Of a stretch of 64,000 nucleotides of DNA, positions 43,021 through 51,466 are shown piece after piece. Numbering within the stretch: position 1 is the stretch's first letter; each line of letters starts with the position of its first letter. Origin of the DNA: JABDJZ01 sp047619685 (lineage in GTDB: Bacteria > Bacteroidota > Rhodothermia > Rhodothermales > UBA10348); contig JBLHLC010000002.1 of assembly GCA_047619685.1 (NCBI GenBank), forward strand, positions 62,001 to 126,000, written 5' to 3'. The notes beneath the pieces are model-generated. The model was not told where the DNA came from. It searched no databases and saw only the letters and a list, made by a program, of their open reading frames with translations. A program made the position numbers and the translations under genes.

Positions 43021-45831
43021 CTATTCCGGAAAGAGACGAGCGACCAGGAGTTTGTCTTTGGTCAGGTAACGCCTGGCGGCGGCCTGCAGACCCTCAGACG
43101 ACACGGCATCAACGCGCTCGTCATAACTCAGAATCAGCAGGGGATCGGAGTCATTTCGGTAGGCAGATGTCAACTGGCCCAGCCAGAAGCCATTTTCCTC
43201 CAGTGCTGTCTCCCTGGAGCGTCGCTGAGCCTCCCGGACCTTGTCGACTACCTCTTGCGAAAACCCCTCTCGTTTCACCCGCTCGAACTCTGCGAAAACA
43301 GCGGCCTGAAGTTCCTCGACGCTCTCCGGGGCACAGCCAAACTGCACGCTGAAACCGTATTCCTTTTTAGGTCGGAGTGATGTGCTTCCGGATACACCAA
43401 CCCCGTAGACACCGCCCAACTCTTCCCTTAGCTCTTCCCGCAGCGTGATCCGCAACGCTTGCGCCAGAGAAGCGATGTCGTGGGCGTCCTGGTTCGTCCA
43501 GTCTGTGTCGCCGCGCATGCTGATCCTGACCTCGCTTTTGGCCTCGACTCCCTTCCAGACATCAATTTGGACCGGACCCTGGAATTCCGGGAGGTCAATG
43601 GGACGCCAGGTCTCTTCCCGGTCGATGCTTGGCAGGCCGCCCAACCACGTCATGACCAGGGGCTTGATTTCCTGGGGATCGAAGTTTCCGATCATGACAA
43701 AGGTGAAGTCGCTGGCGTCGGCAAAGCGGTCCTGGTAGATCCTGAGGGACTCATCGAAGTCAATCAGATCCAGTTCCGACTCATCCCAGGCCCGGCGGCG
43801 CCGGTGCCCTTGATTAACCAGCGCACTCACTTCCCTCGAGAATACGGAGCCGGGTGACGCTCCCTGATTCTCCATCTGCGCTGCGTAACGATCCAATGCA
43901 GCCCTGGCCTGCGTCGTGTCCAGTCTGGGCGCCGTGAACTGCAGATACAGCAGTTGAAACATGGTTTCCAGGTCCTGTGGCGAGGCCCGGCCGCTGACCG
44001 ATTCCCAGTACTCCGAAATGCCGGTGGAAGCCGTTGCCAACTTGCCCGTGAGGACCTTGCCTAGCTGAATGGTATCGAACTCTCCCAGTCCCCCCGCCGA
44101 CAGTACGCCTGTGGCGTAGTTGGCGGACTCGAAGTCTTGGTCGTCCACGAGCGAATGACCACCCGGACTGAATCCTCCGAGTAAAATCTGATCGTTCTGG
44201 AAGTCAGTGGGCTTCAGGATGACTTTCACCCCGTTGCGAAGCTGCCACTCGGTGACGCCCAGTTCCTCAATGACGTTTTCCCGCACGATGATGCTGAGTC
44301 TGGGTTTCTCCGATACCAGGGGCTGGTCCGGCGTTTCGTCCACCCAGGCCCCGATGTCGGTGTTCGCCTTGACCTCTGCAAACACCGCCAGCAGGGCGTC
44401 CGGCTCCGGGAGGGTCACGTCCTCTTTCTCGGGTCCCGCAACGGCGATCACCCTGCTCCCCTCGGTAGTGGTCTTGCGCGCGATGGCGTTCACTTCCTCC
44501 AGCGTGATCGTGGGGATGTCCCGTCTGGCCTGTTCCACCTCGAAGGGGATTCCAGGAATGGCCGCCCCTGTCAGGAAATGCTGGAGCGCCTCGCCGGCAT
44601 GGGCCCTGGAGAGTCGCTTGTCCTGCTCAAGAAGCTGCGATTCAATGGAGCGCAGCACGTTTGTTTTGGCCCGCTCCAACTCACCCTCCGTGAAGCCAAA
44701 CCGCTCCACGCGTTCTATCTCGGTGAGCACCGAGCGGAGCCCATCGAGAACCTCTCCGTCTCGCACCTGGGCCGTCTGGATGTACACGTCAGTCGACCGC
44801 ACGAACGCGCCAGAACCCGCACCGGCGAACAGGAATGGCGCCTCCGGCCTTTGCCCTATCTCGCTAAAACGAACATTCAGCATCCCGTGGTACACACCTT
44901 CCACGAAACTCCGCCTGGCGTCCGCCTGGGTCCTGGCCGGCCGCTTGGGAAGTTTGTGATAGACGGTCACGGTAGTGGCTGTCATCTCGGGATCCGAGAC
45001 GACCGTAACGAGGGGATCCTGGTGTGCAGGCACCGCTGTGGAGGGCCGCTCGCGAACGTCGATCGGGGCGACTAATCCGCTGAACTGGCTTCGAATCTTG
45101 GCCTCCATCTCTGCGACATCGAAGTCACCCACCGCAATTACCGCCATCAGATCCGGGCGATACCACTCGTTATAGAATCGGCGGAACGTGTCCGAGCCAG
45201 CGGTGGAGAGGACCTCCGTGGTGCCGATGGGCAGCCGGACCGCGTAGAGCGATTCGTGCAGGAGCACCGGAAGTTGTTTGTCCCGGATACGCGCGGCGGC
45301 GCCCCTGCCGGCCCTCATTTCCTCCAGCACAACCCCTCGCTCTTTCTCGATCTCATCATCATCAAGCGTGATACCTGACGCCCAATTCTCCATGATCAAC
45401 AGCGCGTTGTCCACAATGGACGCCGTGTCGGTGGGGACCTCCAACTGGTAGACGGTCTCGTCAAAACTCGTGAAGGCGTTCAGGTCCGGTCCGAACCGCA
45501 TCCCGGTGGACTCCAGGTAGTCTACCATCTCCTGCTTCTCGAAGTCACGTGTGCCGTTAAAGGCCATATGCTCCAGAAAGTGGGCAAGCCCCAGTTGGTC
45601 CTCATCCTCCAGAATGGACCCTGCGTTGACGGCCAACCACAGCGTCGCGCGGTTCTCCGGCCGGCCGTTTTGGCGAATCATGTAGGTCAGTCCGTTGTCG
45701 AGCCGGCCCACGGTGTACGAAGAGTCCATGGGCAACGCATCGACCGCTTGTGCCTCGACACTACGGACAAACGCCCCCAGCAGTAGTACCAGAAGGAAGA
45801 GTCGCGATCCTGAAACGATGATCTTGAGCAT
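43021..45831 (-). CDS. M16 family zinc metalloprotease (pitrilysin/insulinase type)
   Basis: 936 residues. Signal peptide (1-27), then the M16 catalytic domain with inverted zinc motif HFLEH (His84, Glu87, His88) and the third ligand glutamate downstream in EKERGVVLEEMRAGRGAAARIR, followed by an inactive-type M16 domain, then a second pair of M16-like domains (about 500-936) giving the clamshell. Exported; the family degrades peptides in the periplasm or on the surface. No neighbour suggests a specific substrate. Start at ATG 45831. Confidence 0.9.
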   Translation of the reverse strand: MLKIIVSGSRLFLLVLLLGAFVRSVEAQAVDALPMDSSYTVGRLDNGLTYMIRQNGRPENRATLWLAVNAGSILEDEDQLGLAHFLEHMAFNGTRDFEKQEMVDYLESTGMRFGPDLNAFTSFDETVYQLEVPTDTASIVDNALLIMENWASGITLDDDEIEKERGVVLEEMRAGRGAAARIRDKQLPVLLHESLYAVRLPIGTTEVLSTAGSDTFRRFYNEWYRPDLMAVIAVGDFDVAEMEAKIRSQFSGLVAPIDVRERPSTAVPAHQDPLVTVVSDPEMTATTVTVYHKLPKRPARTQADARRSFVEGVYHGMLNVRFSEIGQRPEAPFLFAGAGSGAFVRSTDVYIQTAQVRDGEVLDGLRSVLTEIERVERFGFTEGELERAKTNVLRSIESQLLEQDKRLSRAHAGEALQHFLTGAAIPGIPFEVEQARRDIPTITLEEVNAIARKTTTEGSRVIAVAGPEKEDVTLPEPDALLAVFAEVKANTDIGAWVDETPDQPLVSEKPRLSIIVRENVIEELGVTEWQLRNGVKVILKPTDFQNDQILLGGFSPGGHSLVDDQDFESANYATGVLSAGGLGEFDTIQLGKVLTGKLATASTGISEYWESVSGRASPQDLETMFQLLYLQFTAPRLDTTQARAALDRYAAQMENQGASPGSVFSREVSALVNQGHRRRRAWDESELDLIDFDESLRIYQDRFADASDFTFVMIGNFDPQEIKPLVMTWLGGLPSIDREETWRPIDLPEFQGPVQIDVWKGVEAKSEVRISMRGDTDWTNQDAHDIASLAQALRITLREELREELGGVYGVGVSGSTSLRPKKEYGFSVQFGCAPESVEELQAAVFAEFERVKREGFSQEVVDKVREAQRRSRETALEENGFWLGQLTSAYRNDSDPLLILSYDERVDAVSSEGLQAAARRYLTKDKLLVARLFPE

Positions 45832-46016
45832 GCCGAATAAACACGAGTTGGGGCGAGTCGACAGGATACCGAATCGCTAGGACTGGGTCGCGCCCTGACG
45901 ATTGCCATTCTGGATTCCGATGGCAAAAACGTGCCCTTTGAGGATCATATATTCTGGTTCGGCCTGGAGCCTATAATTGGTGCATCCTGGACCTTTTGGA
46001 ATCACTGGTGTCAATC

Positions 46017-46658
46017 ATGCGCGCCATTACAGTCAGCCGCATCCTGGCGGCAAAGGTTTTGGCGGTCATCCGCGTTGCCGATGGCGACAAGCTTCTTCCA
46101 GTAGTCGAGGCTATCGTCCGGGGTGGAGTGACGGGTATCGAGATTACCATGACCGTCCCCAATGCCCTGGCGCAGATCAAAAGGGTGCATGAGACCTTTG
46201 GCGATGACGTATTGCTGGGCGTCGGATCGGTTCTGGACCGGGACACGGCTCGGCAGGCCGTGGACGCGGGGGCTCGTTATGTGGTGAGTCCCGTCTTCAA
46301 GGCAGAGATCATTGAGGCTGCCCATTTGGTCGATGTGCCCGCGCTGGTAGGGGCGTTCTCGCCGACCGAGATTCAAGCGGCCCACGAGGCCGGGGCGGAC
46401 ATCGTGAAGGTGTTTCCTGCCGACGTGGTCGGTATCCCGTTCTTTCGGGGCGTTCTGGCTCCCATGCCGCATCTCCGGCTCATGCCGACGGGTGGGGTGA
46501 CGCTCACGAATGCCGTGGATTGGCTCCGAGCAGGTGCCTGCGCAGTCGGGATAGGCAGTTCCCTCCTGGACAAATCTGCGATAGCTGCCGGCGATTGGGG
46601 CCTTCTCGAATCCAACGCGCGCGCCCTGATGGCGGGCATCAACGAGTTCGCGTCATGA
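46017..46658 (+). CDS. eda: KDPG/KHG aldolase
   Basis: 213 residues from ATG 46017; a TTG at 45996 would lengthen it without support. The class I aldolase barrel has VLAVIRVADGDKLLPVVEAIVRGGVTGIEITMTVPN (catalytic Glu), SPVFKAEI at the usual SPG position, and the Schiff-base lysine in DIVKVFPAD; GGVTL and GIGSSLLD close the phosphate site. It splits 2-keto-3-deoxy-6-phosphogluconate to pyruvate and glyceraldehyde 3-phosphate. Overlaps kdgK, so it is the second half of a KDG-using branch. Confidence 0.92.
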   Translation: MRAITVSRILAAKVLAVIRVADGDKLLPVVEAIVRGGVTGIEITMTVPNALAQIKRVHETFGDDVLLGVGSVLDRDTARQAVDAGARYVVSPVFKAEIIEAAHLVDVPALVGAFSPTEIQAAHEAGADIVKVFPADVVGIPFFRGVLAPMPHLRLMPTGGVTLTNAVDWLRAGACAVGIGSSLLDKSAIAAGDWGLLESNARALMAGINEFAS

Positions 46659-47683
46659 AAGTCGTGACCTTTGGCGAGATCATGCTGCGCCTGTCCCCAC
46701 CCGGGTTCAGCCGGTTCGTACAGGCCAAGAGCCTCGACGTCAACTTTGGCGGAGGCGAGGCCAACGTGGCGGTCGCTCTCGCCCACTTTGGACTGGACGC
46801 CCACTTCGTGACCAAACTCCCAGCGCATGAAATCGGGCAGGCGGCGGTCAACAGTCTGCGCGGGTACGGCGTAAACACACAATTTGTGGTAAGGGGAGGG
46901 GACCGCGTCGGGATCTACTTCCTGGAGACCGGAGCGAGCCAGCGGGGCTCAAAGGTGATTTATGACCGAGCCCAATCGGCCGTGACCACCCTGCGGCCAG
47001 AAGAACTGGACTGGGAAGAGGTGTTTGACGGCGCGCGGTGGTTTCACTGGACGGGCATCACACCGGCGCTTGGGCCGCAGGCAACCGAGACCCTGAAGGC
47101 GGCCATCAGCGCGGCCCGTGCGGCGGGGGCCACCATCAGCTGTGATCTGAACTTCCGAAAGAAGCTCTGGACCCAGGAGGAGGCCCAGGCGACCATGCGC
47201 CCGCTCATGGAATTTGTGGATGTGTGCATCGCCAACGAGGAGGACGCTGAGAAATGCCTGGGCATAACCGCACCCAGCTCCAACGTCGAAACGGGCCATC
47301 TGGAAGAAGCGGAATACGGGCAGGTGGCCCGGACCTTGAAGGAGACCTTCGGCTTCGACTCCGTGGCGATCACCCTGCGCGAAAGTATCTCCGCCTCCAC
47401 GAACGGCTGGAGTGCAATTCTTCTGGACACCGCGGACTGCCCCCAACCGGCGCGTTCCATACGCTACGAGATCCAGTTGGTGGATCGGGTTGGCGGCGGC
47501 GACGCCTTCGCAAGCGGCCTCATAGCCGGGCTTCTGCAAAAGGGCTCGACGCGCGACGCGCTGGAGTTTGCCGTTGCCGCATCCTGCCTGAAGCAGACCA
47601 TTCCAGGCGATGTGAACCTGGTCTCGGCCGAGGAAGTGGACAAGTTGATTGCCGGTGGTGGCTCAGGCCGGGTGGACCGGTAG
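46655..47683 (+). CDS. kdgK: 2-keto-3-deoxygluconate kinase (PfkB family)
   Basis: 342 residues from ATG 46655 (ATGA overlap with the eda stop). PfkB ribokinase fold: MKVVTFGEIMLRLSPPG, GGGEANVAVALAHFG, the second signature with anion hole and base Asp in VDRVGGGDAFASGLIAG. Sequence and pairing with the aldolase fit KdgK, which phosphorylates KDG to KDPG. Together the two genes funnel uronates, galacturonate or pectin products into central metabolism. Confidence 0.88.
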   Translation: MKVVTFGEIMLRLSPPGFSRFVQAKSLDVNFGGGEANVAVALAHFGLDAHFVTKLPAHEIGQAAVNSLRGYGVNTQFVVRGGDRVGIYFLETGASQRGSKVIYDRAQSAVTTLRPEELDWEEVFDGARWFHWTGITPALGPQATETLKAAISAARAAGATISCDLNFRKKLWTQEEAQATMRPLMEFVDVCIANEEDAEKCLGITAPSSNVETGHLEEAEYGQVARTLKETFGFDSVAITLRESISASTNGWSAILLDTADCPQPARSIRYEIQLVDRVGGGDAFASGLIAGLLQKGSTRDALEFAVAASCLKQTIPGDVNLVSAEEVDKLIAGGGSGRVDR

Positions 47684-47780
47684 CGGCGCCGGCGGACTGG
47701 TAGCGGACCGCGGCAGACTGGCTGCCGCCCCGGAAGCCGCCCCGGCGGCCCGGCCCCGGCGCACTGGCAGTCCAGCCGAC
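47684..47780. other. GC-rich convergent intergenic region
   Basis: About 97 bases between the converging kdgK and GH1-like genes, almost pure G and C, with imperfect direct repeats of GGAC(C/T)GGTAGCGG near its left end and several C/G-rich self-complementary patches. No reading frame of note. It may hold a bidirectional terminator, but I cannot define one stem with confidence. Confidence 0.3.
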
Positions 47781-49235
47781 CTAGAAGGGCATTCGGCTCA
47801 CCGCGTTCTGCGCGACAATACTCCGGTAGTAACGCGCCGAGTCCTTGAACAGCATCTCGCCCGTCTCGAAGTCAACGTGGATAAGGCCGGTTGGCTCATC
47901 CAGATCGCCAGCCCAGTTTGGCCCGTCGAAGGCTGACCAGACGAAAAAACCTCGCAGGTCCGCGCCCTGGGCCGCGGCCTTCTGGGCCTGTACGAAGTGG
48001 CGTCGCATGAAACGCACCCTGAGTTCGTCCCGGATGCGGCTGTTGTCGTTCAGCTCGTCGATGCGCCCGTAACCGGCGCCGTTGGCCGTTACGTAGACCG
48101 CGGGATTGTCGTAGTCCTCCGTGAGACGGGTAAGCACGTCCAGGATGCCGTCCGCGTACGCCTCCCCAAAGAAGGACTTGTCGCCATCCCTGTTGGGGAG
48201 GAGGCGGTAGCCAAAGTGGTTGGACAGGGTGTCAATCTCCACGCGGGTCGGCGCGAAATAGTCGACGCCAACAAAGTCGGTGCCCTGGCCGGCGATGTAG
48301 TCCAGATCGCCTTCCTGGATACCCAAATCTCTTTCGTCCAGATACAGTGCCAGGACGTCCTCCGGGTAGGAGCCCCGAAGAAGCGGATCCAGGTACCAGC
48401 GGTTACGGATCCCGTCCTCCAACTCCGCGAGAGCCAGGTCCGCATCCCCGTTCCCAACCGGATAGACGGGCGAGAGCCGAATCGTAATTCCAATCTGGCC
48501 GCCGAATGCACGGGCACGGTAGTTCTCCACCGCCCGCGCATGCGCCAGTAGCATGTTGTGCGTGCGCGCGGCCCGGTGCGCCAACTCGGCGCCGCTGGTC
48601 TGGAGCGGATTCACGGCCCGGGCTGCGCGCCGCGCCTGCACGAATGGCGGCGCACGGCTCAAGGCTGCGGCATTATCCGGAGTGGCCGGAGCGGCCTCAG
48701 CGGCTTCGAGAAGCTCCTCCGCCGGCCGATTGAGGAAGCCGTCCATATACGGATCCGCCATGGTGATCCAGAGCGAACCCCGGTCTCCAAACTCATCGAA
48801 CGCCAGAGAGGCGTAGGCCGCAAACCAGTCCACAGACTCGCGATTGTCCCAGCCTCCCCGTTCTTCAAGCGCATCCGGCAGTTTCCAGTGGTGCAGCGCA
48901 ATCACCGGCTCAATACCGACCGCATGCAGGTTGTCGAGGATGGCTGCGTAGTGGTCCAGGCCAGCCTGGTCTACCGGGCCGGTCCCACCCGGCATAATCC
49001 GATTCCAATCCAGTGAAAGCCGGTAGTGGGTCAGGCCGATGGCTTGGAGCAGCGCGGCTTCGGCCGCACTCAGGTGATCTTTCTCATATGACGCGGATCC
49101 TGCCCCCCATGCAAAACCATCCGGAAATGGCTTGGCCTCACCAACAGGGGGTCGGTTGCAGCCAACCAGAAGCGGAATAACAAGCAGAAGGGCGATGCGC
49201 ACGCTGACGGGGGTTAAGGTCAGGAAGTTAGCCAC
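47781..49235 (-). CDS. GH1-like lipoprotein with both catalytic glutamates replaced
   Basis: 484 residues. Lipobox LLVGC (Cys26), then the GH1 (beta-glucosidase) fold: FAWGAGSASYE, LTHYRLSLDWNRIMPGG, ALHHWKLPDALEERGGW, DFVGVDYFAPTRV and FFVWSAFDGPNWAGD...GLIHVDF. The acid/base motif NEP is A160-D161-P162 (TMADPYM) and the nucleophile motif TENG is T-Ala384-N-G (YVTANGAGYG), so both glutamates are missing. About 45 residues after SYE, including the sugar-binding Gln/His region, are absent. It therefore looks like a non-catalytic, surface- or membrane-anchored relative, perhaps sugar-binding. Convergent with kdgK. Confidence 0.75.
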   Translation of the reverse strand: MANFLTLTPVSVRIALLLVIPLLVGCNRPPVGEAKPFPDGFAWGAGSASYEKDHLSAAEAALLQAIGLTHYRLSLDWNRIMPGGTGPVDQAGLDHYAAILDNLHAVGIEPVIALHHWKLPDALEERGGWDNRESVDWFAAYASLAFDEFGDRGSLWITMADPYMDGFLNRPAEELLEAAEAAPATPDNAAALSRAPPFVQARRAARAVNPLQTSGAELAHRAARTHNMLLAHARAVENYRARAFGGQIGITIRLSPVYPVGNGDADLALAELEDGIRNRWYLDPLLRGSYPEDVLALYLDERDLGIQEGDLDYIAGQGTDFVGVDYFAPTRVEIDTLSNHFGYRLLPNRDGDKSFFGEAYADGILDVLTRLTEDYDNPAVYVTANGAGYGRIDELNDNSRIRDELRVRFMRRHFVQAQKAAAQGADLRGFFVWSAFDGPNWAGDLDEPTGLIHVDFETGEMLFKDSARYYRSIVAQNAVSRMPF

Positions 49236-49294
49236 CGCGCATCGAATGGGGTCCGCATTCTCTACCTTTCGACATTCCCAACGCAGACCTGAGA

Positions 49295-49759
49295 TTGGAA
49301 GAGCCCGAAGACGATATCCCGCTGGAGAAAACCCGGGTGCTGGACGCCCTTTCTCTATTTGCGTCCAGTGACCAGATGGCCAGCATTCGGCCTGATCTAC
49401 AACCTGGCAGATATGGCTACCTGCTCTGTGAGATGTGGTTTGACGCGGTCTATGTGCCCGGCACCCGCTATATGGACGGGCTCAAGGGAGATCGCGACCC
49501 GGCGGCGGCAGATGCCTTCCTGGCGCTATTCGATGAGGACGAGGAGCGGTGGCTGGAACGGTTCAACCGGTTTCTTGAGCTTCGGGTTGACCGCCTGTCC
49601 AAGTCGGACCGGGAAGCAGGCGTCTTTCCCCCGGGAGAACGGTGGTCCAGCATCCAGCGCGACGCTGGTTATCTGATAGAACTGTTGGGAGGTAACCCGA
49701 GGAAGGGGAAGGCGCTGGAGGCGGCTGCAACCCGCTGGCTTCCAGGCCCCTACCAATAA
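49295..49759 (+). CDS. Hypothetical protein, unrecognised
   Basis: 154 residues from a TTG at 49295; the frame is open upstream to 49232 and contains no ATG or GTG, so the start is uncertain. The sequence is acidic, largely helical and has no membrane segment or signal (ADAFLALFDEDEERWLERFNRFLELRVDRLSKSD). I cannot place it in a family. It lies between the divergent GH1-like lipoprotein and a short SnoaL-like fragment. Confidence 0.45.
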   Translation: MEEPEDDIPLEKTRVLDALSLFASSDQMASIRPDLQPGRYGYLLCEMWFDAVYVPGTRYMDGLKGDRDPAAADAFLALFDEDEERWLERFNRFLELRVDRLSKSDREAGVFPPGERWSSIQRDAGYLIELLGGNPRKGKALEAAATRWLPGPYQ

Positions 49760-49770
49760 TCAAAGATCCC

Positions 49771-49902
49771 ATGCGGGGGCGGTATGTCCTCAGCGACCGC
49801 GCTTCCGGCGATACGCTTGGGACCGGCCGTTACACGACCCTCTGGCGGCAGTCAGAAGACGGTCCGCGCGCCATCTTTGACTTCGGCGAGGGGGACCAGT
49901 GA
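49771..49902 (+). pseudogene. C-terminal remnant of a SnoaL/DUF4440-like protein
   Basis: A 43-residue frame from ATG 49771 to TGA 49900-49902: begins MRGRYVLSDRASGDTLGTGRYTTLW and ends IFDFGEGDQ. It matches only the last strands of DUF4440/SnoaL-like domains (a 'TGKYLTVWRK...DIG' ending), without the normal first 90 residues. It reads as a decayed gene end 12 bases after the preceding hypothetical gene. Confidence 0.4.
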
Positions 49903-49943
49903 CGAACTGAAGGTATTCAGGTCGGCTTGCCGGCCAGGTAGCC

Positions 49944-50540
49944 CTACATCCCCATCTGACTGCGCGCCTTTTCGAGGTAACTCACATCCACCACGGTGGC
50001 GCCCTCGGCGCGAGCGGTGTCCTCGATGCCCTTGCGGACCATCCCTCTCACGAACGAGGGGATCTTCTCCATGCGTGCCTCCGCCTCGGGCGTCCAGCTC
50101 AAGCCGCTGGCGGCCTCCATCTGTTCGACAACCATGCCGCTGAATGGGCAGCCGCCGGCTTTTTCCTCACCGTCGGCCTTTGGGGCCGCACCGGGCATCA
50201 TCCCGCCCATTTTCTGGGCGTACCACTCGGCGGTGTGTGGTGCAGGCTCGGCCGTTGGTCGGTCAGATTCGGTGGCCCCAGCGGGTTCTGCCAGGGCGCC
50301 TGGGGTGCTGTAACCATCCAGATTGTCCCGAATAGTCTCCATCGGTGCGGCGGGCTCCTTGCGACCACCAACCTTGACGCCCAAGGAATGCACCATCTGG
50401 GTCTCCATAGAGTTAGTCAGCATGGCCGTCTGCTTGCCGCAGGAGCGACACTCAAACAGAACCGTCAACGAGCCATTGTCGGGCCCGAGGGTCTCTTTGA
50501 GGGCCATGGGCTCATCACATTCGACGCAGAGAAACTTCAT
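49944..50540 (-). CDS. Zinc-ribbon protein with C-terminal PCP_red domain
   Basis: 198 residues. N-terminal zinc ribbon with Cys5/Cys8 and Cys31/Cys34, a Pro/Ala-rich linker with a CPFSGM motif (about 130), and a C-terminal PCP_red domain (about 144-198: LSWTPEAEARMEKIPSFVRG...GMVRKGIEDTAR...YLEKA) like the C-terminus of the BchB subunit of dark protochlorophyllide reductase. Its start overlaps the stop of the Mrp-type ATPase gene. Last gene of the long minus-strand respiratory locus. Role unknown; metal or cofactor handling is possible. Confidence 0.7.
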   Translation of the reverse strand: MKFLCVECDEPMALKETLGPDNGSLTVLFECRSCGKQTAMLTNSMETQMVHSLGVKVGGRKEPAAPMETIRDNLDGYSTPGALAEPAGATESDRPTAEPAPHTAEWYAQKMGGMMPGAAPKADGEEKAGGCPFSGMVVEQMEAASGLSWTPEAEARMEKIPSFVRGMVRKGIEDTARAEGATVVDVSYLEKARSQMGM

Positions 50541-51427
50541 TGGGGCATGGGCTGGATGGTGGCTTCCAGAACGGGAAGCAGTTGGTCGGCGATGCGGCTC
50601 ACGCCGCGAGCGGCAGGCCCGTTCCCGGAGAGGGCCTCTTCTGGTCGTCCGGCGTCCAGGAGGGCGCCAAAGCTGGGGTCAAACGGAACGTCGCCTAGCT
50701 TGATTGTCCCCTCCAGGTGGTCGTCCGGTGCCGCGTACAGGGCGTGGACACTTCCGCAATCGGTGCACTCGAAGGACGCCATGTTGTCCACAAGGCAGAT
50801 GGGCCTGGATCCGATGACTTCGCGAGCAAGGTCGATGGACTTCCTCACCACATAGCGGGACGCGGGAGAAGGGATCGAGACGACCACGGCCGCCGAAATA
50901 CGGTCGATGATGTCGTGCAGGTTCGGGAGTTTGTCTGTGCCCGGGGGAAGATCCACGAAAAGGACATCCAACTCACCCCAGGTTGTGTCCGCCACCATTT
51001 CCCGGATGGCGTTGACTTCGGCCATGCCCCGCCAGGCGTAGGCGTGCTCCTGGGACGGGGCGTCCCACTTGACCGCCCGGCCCTCGGGCAGGAAGAGGTC
51101 GATGGACATCACCTTGACACCGGCTTTGGAGACAGGGGGAGTCAGCCCATCGCCAGTTTCCGGAAGCGCGCGAGAGACGCCCGTCATGCGGACCACGGAG
51201 GCACCGTTGATGTCTGCGTCCACGATGCCGGTGCGGAGTCCGCGGAGGGCCAGGGCCGTGGCCAGGTTCACGGTCATGGCGCTCTTGCCCACACCACCCT
51301 TGCCGCTCATCACGGCTACGATGTGGCGTACGGCAGAAAGCCGGTCGGTAAGTTTTTGGTCGCGCCCCGCTACCTGGCCGGCAACATCGGAGCCGCCGTC
51401 ATGCGTGATATCGTGGTAGGACTTCAA
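50537..51427 (-). CDS. Mrp/NBP35-type P-loop ATPase, Fe-S carrier-like
   Basis: 296 residues from a TTG at 51427. Deviant Walker A SGKGGVGKSAMTVNLA (42-49), VDADINGAS, LFVDLPPGT switch region and a CxxC in MASFECTDCGSVH (two cysteines that bridge an Fe-S cluster at the dimer interface in Mrp/ApbC). It binds or delivers Fe-S clusters in the cytoplasm. Within this locus it sits between the universal-stress/PCP_red fusion and the zinc-ribbon PCP_red protein, suggesting a specialised maturation role. Confidence 0.88.
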   Translation of the reverse strand: MKSYHDITHDGGSDVAGQVAGRDQKLTDRLSAVRHIVAVMSGKGGVGKSAMTVNLATALALRGLRTGIVDADINGASVVRMTGVSRALPETGDGLTPPVSKAGVKVMSIDLFLPEGRAVKWDAPSQEHAYAWRGMAEVNAIREMVADTTWGELDVLFVDLPPGTDKLPNLHDIIDRISAAVVVSIPSPASRYVVRKSIDLAREVIGSRPICLVDNMASFECTDCGSVHALYAAPDDHLEGTIKLGDVPFDPSFGALLDAGRPEEALSGNGPAARGVSRIADQLLPVLEATIQPMPQ

Positions 51428-51466
51428 AGCGTTGAATTGTAGGACGCGTCGCGCGGGCCGTGAGGA

